The notes beneath the pieces are model-generated. The model was not told the origin of the DNA and ran no database searches. It saw only the letters and a program-made list of their open reading frames with translations. From NCBI GenBank assembly GCA_024349765.1, contig AP026073.1:7874001-7938000 (forward strand): 64,000 bases of DNA. The letters run 5' to 3'. Within the stretch, counting starts at the first letter, position 1; the number at the start of each line of letters is the position of its first letter. Made by a program: the position numbers and the translations under genes. Below, piece after piece: positions 60,460-64,000 of the stretch. This stretch comes from Streptomyces nigrescens (GTDB lineage: Bacteria > Actinomycetota > Actinomycetes > Streptomycetales > Streptomycetaceae).

Positions 60460-62157
60460 ATGATCGACCCGCCAGAGTCCGCTCTCACCGGCACCCTCGG
60501 GCCGCCGGAGGTCATGATGCCGGCGCGGCTGCCCGTCCCGGCCGGGCTCGGCCGGCTGCTCGTGCTCGGCGTGGTCTTCGTCTGCGCCGCCTGCGGACTG
60601 GTCTACGAACTCGAACTCGTCGCGCTGGCCACGTACTTGGTGGGCGACTCGGTCACCCAGGCGTCGGTCGTGCTGTCCGTCATGGTCTTCGCGATGGGCA
60701 TCGGCGCGCTGCTCGCCAAGCGGCTGCGGTGCCGGGCGGCGGTCGGCTTCGGCGCGGTCGAGGCCGGCCTCGCGCTGGTCGGCGGCAGCTCTGCGATGGC
60801 GCTCTACGCCTGCTTCGCCTGGTTCGCCCAGTCCCGCTCCGCGCTGGTCGCCTTCTCCCTGGTCATCGGCGTCCTGATCGGCGCCGAGGTGCCGCTGCTG
60901 ATGACCCTGATCCAGCGGGTGCGGCGGCAGGACGCCGGCGGGGCGGTCGCGGACCTGTTCGCGGCGGACTACGTCGGCGCGCTCGTCGGCGGCCTGGCCT
61001 TTCCCTTCCTGCTGCTGCCGAGCCTCGGCCAGCTGACCGGCGCGCTGGTCACCGGCGCCGTCAACGACGTGGCCGGCGGCGCCCTGGTGCTCTGGCTGTT
61101 CCGCCGCGACCTGTCCCGCCGCGCCCGCTGGACCCTGCTCGTGGCGAACGTCCTCGTGCTGGCGCTGCTCGCCACCGGCGTGCTGCTGGCCGCGCCCTTC
61201 GAACGGGCCGCGCGCCGGGCGGTGTACGGCTCGGCGGCCCGGGTCGCGGTGCAGACCGGCATCCAGGAAGTGGTGCTGACCGGCGGTACGGGAACCGGTG
61301 CGGGACGGGCGAGGAAAGGTTCCGGCCCGCCTCTGGAGCTCTATCTCGACGGCCGGCTCCGGGTCAGCGGGGACACCGAATGCCGCTACCACGAAGCGCT
61401 GGTGCACCCGGCGATGGCCGCCGGGCCGCACGCCCGGGTCCTGGTCCTGGGCGGCGGCGACGGCCTGGCCGTGCGCGAGATCCTCCGCTACCGCGCGGTC
61501 CGCTCGGTCACCGTCGTCGAGCTCGACCCCGGCGTCCTCCGGCTGGCCCGTACGGACCCCGGCCTGACCCGCCTGAACGACCACTCGCTCGGCGACCCCC
61601 GGGTCCACGTCGTCACCGCCGACGCCTTCGACTGGCTGCGCGACCGGGACGCCCCCGGGCACCGCACGGCGCCGTACGACGTCATCGTCTCCGACCTCCC
61701 CGACCCCGGCATCACCGCCAGCACCAAGCTGTACTCCCAGGAGTTCTACGGCCTCGCCACGCGGCTGCTGGCCGACCGCGGGCGCCTGGTGGTGCACGCC
61801 GGACCGCCGGTGGCCCGGGCCCGGGCGTACTGGACGGTGGACGCGACGGTCCGCTCGGTGGGCCTGGCCACCGACCCGTACCGCATGCCCGGCCGCCCCG
61901 CGTCCTTCTTCGGCCCGGACCGCTCGGCCGACCCCACCCCGCGGTCGACCGGCGAGCCGCTCACCGCCGGACCGACGCCCGGCTACTGGGGCTTCGTGCT
62001 CGCCGCCCGGCAGCGCCCCCGCTTCGGCCCCGCGCCCGACGCGCCCCCGCCACCGGTGACCCGCGAGGCGCTCCGGGCCGCCCGCCAGGGCGACCTCCGC
62101 GACCGCATCCCCGGCCTGCCGGCCTCCACGCTGATGCGTCCGCGCTACCAGGACTGA
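60460..62157 (+). CDS. Membrane spermidine-synthase-like aminopropyltransferase
   Basis: 565 residues from ATG 60460. The first 270 residues contain about seven TM helices ([16 protein letters not shown]). The C-terminal half is a Rossmann methyltransferase-like domain: [44 protein letters not shown], and [10 protein letters not shown]. The D-G-R-x-Q/R and G-G-G-D-G motifs are those of polyamine aminopropyltransferases. Membrane-fused forms occur widely; the substrate may not be putrescine. Confidence 0.88.
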   Translation: MIDPPESALTGTLGPPEVMMPARLPVPAGLGRLLVLGVVFVCAACGLVYELELVALATYLVGDSVTQASVVLSVMVFAMGIGALLAKRLRCRAAVGFGAVEAGLALVGGSSAMALYACFAWFAQSRSALVAFSLVIGVLIGAEVPLLMTLIQRVRRQDAGGAVADLFAADYVGALVGGLAFPFLLLPSLGQLTGALVTGAVNDVAGGALVLWLFRRDLSRRARWTLLVANVLVLALLATGVLLAAPFERAARRAVYGSAARVAVQTGIQEVVLTGGTGTGAGRARKGSGPPLELYLDGRLRVSGDTECRYHEALVHPAMAAGPHARVLVLGGGDGLAVREILRYRAVRSVTVVELDPGVLRLARTDPGLTRLNDHSLGDPRVHVVTADAFDWLRDRDAPGHRTAPYDVIVSDLPDPGITASTKLYSQEFYGLATRLLADRGRLVVHAGPPVARARAYWTVDATVRSVGLATDPYRMPGRPASFFGPDRSADPTPRSTGEPLTAGPTPGYWGFVLAARQRPRFGPAPDAPPPPVTREALRAARQGDLRDRIPGLPASTLMRPRYQD

Positions 62158-62270
62158 CCCCCTCCGCGACCCGGGGCAGGGTACGCGCGGCGGCCCCGAC
62201 CCGGGCCGGAGTGCAGAAAGTTGTGCGTGGGCGGGCACGGTCCCGGAGGTGCTGGGTAGGCTCCGTTGTC

Positions 62271-63116
62271 ATGGAGCATGAGGTGTACGTTCCGTTTCCC
62301 GTCCGGACCGTGCGGCAGGCGCTCACCGAACCGGAGCGGGTGGCGCGCTGTGTCCCCGGAGTCCAGCTCGACGCCGATGCCGCCCCGCACCGCCCCGAGG
62401 GCCGGCTGCGGCTGCGCATCGGAAGCTCCACCATCACCTACCGCGGCAGTCTCACGGTCGGCGAACCGGCGGACGGCGGCCCCGGTGACGACGGCACCGC
62501 CGAACTGACCGTCGAGGCGAAGGGCACCGAATCCGTGGGTGACGGCGCGGTCGCGCTGACCCTGACCGTACGGCTCTCCCCGGCCACCGAGCCCGGCCCC
62601 GGTACCACCCTGGCCTGCGCCGGCACCGTCCACAGCGACGGCCGGCTGGCCGAGGCCACCGACCGGTCCGTCGAGACCGCCGGGCGCCGGCTGCTGGACC
62701 GGTTCGCCGAGAACCTCGCGGACGACCTGCGGCAGCACCCGGTCACCGAGGGGCCCGCCCGGACCGGCGTCTTCGACGCCGAGGTGCCGCCGCCCGCCCT
62801 GGACCCGCTCAGCGACGAGGACGCCATCGAGGAGGCCGACCTGGCCGACGCGGGCGACGCGGCCGAGGAGCCCGGGTTCGGCTACGAGGACGAGCTGAAC
62901 GAGGTCGCCCCGGCCGAGGCCGCGCACGCCCGCCGCACGATGATCGGGCGCAGCGCCGAGGAGGTCGACCACGCCCCGCCGCGCGGCCGGTACGCGCCGG
63001 TGCCCGCACCCGAGCCCAACGCCACCTCGCTCACCCTGCGCTGGGCGGCGCCGGCCGCCGCGGTGGTGCTGGCGTCCGCCGTCGTCGTCGGCCGGGTGCT
63101 GCGCCGCCGCCGCTGA
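62271..63116 (+). CDS. SRPBCC-fold (CoxG-like) protein with C-terminal TM segment
   Basis: 281 residues from ATG 62271. Residues 1-155 fit the CoxG/SRPBCC lipid- or ligand-binding fold: V-R-T-V-R-Q-A-L-T-E-P-E-R-V-A-R-C-V-P-G-V-Q-L, V-D-G-type strand replaced by acidic loops, and L-A-C-A-G-T-V-H-S-D-G-R-L-A. A long acidic disordered part follows, and one TM helix (P-A-A-A-V-V-L-A-S-A-V-V-V-G-R-V) ends in R-R-R-R. So the domain is cytoplasmic, tethered to the membrane. Ligand unknown. Confidence 0.8.
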   Translation: MEHEVYVPFPVRTVRQALTEPERVARCVPGVQLDADAAPHRPEGRLRLRIGSSTITYRGSLTVGEPADGGPGDDGTAELTVEAKGTESVGDGAVALTLTVRLSPATEPGPGTTLACAGTVHSDGRLAEATDRSVETAGRRLLDRFAENLADDLRQHPVTEGPARTGVFDAEVPPPALDPLSDEDAIEEADLADAGDAAEEPGFGYEDELNEVAPAEAAHARRTMIGRSAEEVDHAPPRGRYAPVPAPEPNATSLTLRWAAPAAAVVLASAVVVGRVLRRRR

Positions 63117-63174
63117 CCGCGGCCGCCGGCGACTTCCCCCGGCGCGGCCCGGCGCACCGCTAGGGTCGGGCCCC

Positions 63175-64000
63175 GTGAGTACCGACAACACCACGCAGGG
63201 CGGCGCGCCGGACGGGGTACGGCTGGCCGCCGGAGACACCGAAGTGACCGTCCGGCCGGACAACGGCTGCCGGATCAAGAGCCTCCGCGTCGGCGGTACG
63301 GAACTGCTGCGGCAGGGCGACAAGTACGGCTGTTTCCCGATGGTTCCGTGGTGCGGCCGGCTCGCGCACGGCGAGTTCCGCAACGGCGGCGAGCTGCACC
63401 GCATGCCGCTGAACGCCCCGCCGCACGCGATCCACGGCACCGGCCGCGACCTCCGCTGGCACACCGCCCGCACCGGCCCCACGGAGGCGGCCTTCACCTA
63501 CGACCTCACCGACCCGGCGGCCCCCTGGCCGTACCCGGGCCGGGTCACCCAGCTCGTCCAGCTCGGCGCGGACGGTGCCTCGCTCACCCTCACCATGGGC
63601 GTCGAGGCCACCGGCGACTCCTTCCCGGCGCAGGCCGGCTGGCACCCGTGGTTCCGGCGGAACCTCGGCGAGGGGAAGGACGTACACCTCGACTTCCTGC
63701 CCGAGTGGCAGGAGGAGCGGGGCCCGGACCACCTCCCGACCGGCCGCCGGATCACCCCGCGGCCCGGTCCCTGGGACGACTGCTTCGGCATGCCGCGCGG
63801 GGCGGCCGCCACCCTCACCTGGCCGGGCCGCCTGGAACTGAAGGTCACCAGCCGCGCCGAGTGGGTGGTGGTCTACGACGAGCAGGAGGCCGCGGTCTGC
63901 GTCGAACCGCAGACCGGCCCGCCCAACGGACTCAACACCCTGCCGCGCCTGGTCACGCCCATCAATCCGCTGGAGATCTCCATGACCTGGAGCTGGCGGA
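63175..64000 (+). CDS. Aldose 1-epimerase-like protein (partial, runs off the right edge)
   Basis: 275 residues visible from GTG 63175. Galactose mutarotase fold: P-W-C-G-R-L-A-H-G-E-F, H-A-I-H-G-T-G (first His), A-G-W-H-P-W-F (catalytic His), and V-C-V-E-P-Q-T-G-P-P-N-G (catalytic Glu). All three active-site parts are present. It ends M-T-W-S-W-R at the window edge, so little is missing. Confidence 0.92.
   Translation, partial: MSTDNTTQGGAPDGVRLAAGDTEVTVRPDNGCRIKSLRVGGTELLRQGDKYGCFPMVPWCGRLAHGEFRNGGELHRMPLNAPPHAIHGTGRDLRWHTARTGPTEAAFTYDLTDPAAPWPYPGRVTQLVQLGADGASLTLTMGVEATGDSFPAQAGWHPWFRRNLGEGKDVHLDFLPEWQEERGPDHLPTGRRITPRPGPWDDCFGMPRGAAATLTWPGRLELKVTSRAEWVVVYDEQEAAVCVEPQTGPPNGLNTLPRLVTPINPLEISMTWSWR

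Overview
The window is high-GC actinobacterial DNA, almost certainly a Streptomyces or close relative. It carries a short chaplin, a secreted chitinase behind the direct repeats typical of streptomycete chitinase promoters, an HspR-type dnaK-grpE-dnaJ-hspR operon with HAIR inverted repeats, many GTG starts and GTGA stop-start overlaps, and abundant secreted and lipoproteins. From about 41.5 kb to the right edge (dcd, a phosphoribosyltransferase, the Fe-S reductase, dnaK operon, clpB, a YbjN-like protein, an aminotransferase, a DUF2617 protein, a membrane spermidine synthase, an aldose epimerase) the gene content looks like conserved core chromosome. The left two thirds is more accessory.

Layout. 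1-6.3 kb: a partial LysR regulator divergent from an MFS exporter, a GH18 chitinase, a zinc-ribbon membrane protein and a DUF6153/DUF305 pair that may handle copper. 6.4-8.1 kb: a TerD-family protein and a chaplin. 8.1-27.2 kb: a nearly 19 kb run of ten genes on the minus strand, the most unusual part of the window. In transcription order it reads: Crp/Fnr-type cyclic-nucleotide-binding regulator, class III nucleotide cyclase-like protein, large P-loop NTPase, SPFH-like protein, small membrane protein with the PycTM (Pycsar effector) signature, secreted or membrane von Willebrand A protein, tubulin/FtsZ-like protein, two-helix membrane protein, pseudokinase-zinc ribbon-GTPase fusion, and a GTPase-associated (GAP1-like) protein with a C-terminal membrane anchor. 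Most junctions overlap or are a few bases apart. A second TerD protein, fused to a PD-(D/E)XK nuclease domain, lies just upstream on the plus strand (27.7-29.8 kb). I infer an NTP- and cyclic-nucleotide-controlled conflict (defence or self/non-self) system that combines parts normally found in separate systems.

29.8-38 kb: a small membrane protein, an erythromycin-esterase-like protein divergent from a two-headed MerR regulator, an AraC-GyrI regulator, a Tat lipoprotein deacetylase, an ECF sigma factor fused to a zinc finger, hydrophobic segments and a CAP/SCP domain, and a secreted papain-like peptidase whose upstream region shares a 9-base element with that of the sigma gene. 38.0-41.3 kb: a 3.2 kb segment bounded by tRNA-Gly(CCC) and a second copy of that tRNA's 3' end plus terminator. 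It holds a zinc-ribbon protein, a beta-propeller protein and a decayed oxidoreductase fragment, and is probably an old tRNA-targeted insertion.

41.5-64 kb: the housekeeping region. DnaK/GrpE/DnaJ and ClpB are under HspR-type HAIR sites (two before dnaK, one between clpB and a divergent flavin-oxidoreductase-like gene). Strong hairpin terminators mark most convergent junctions. The window opens inside the LysR gene and closes inside the aldose epimerase gene.
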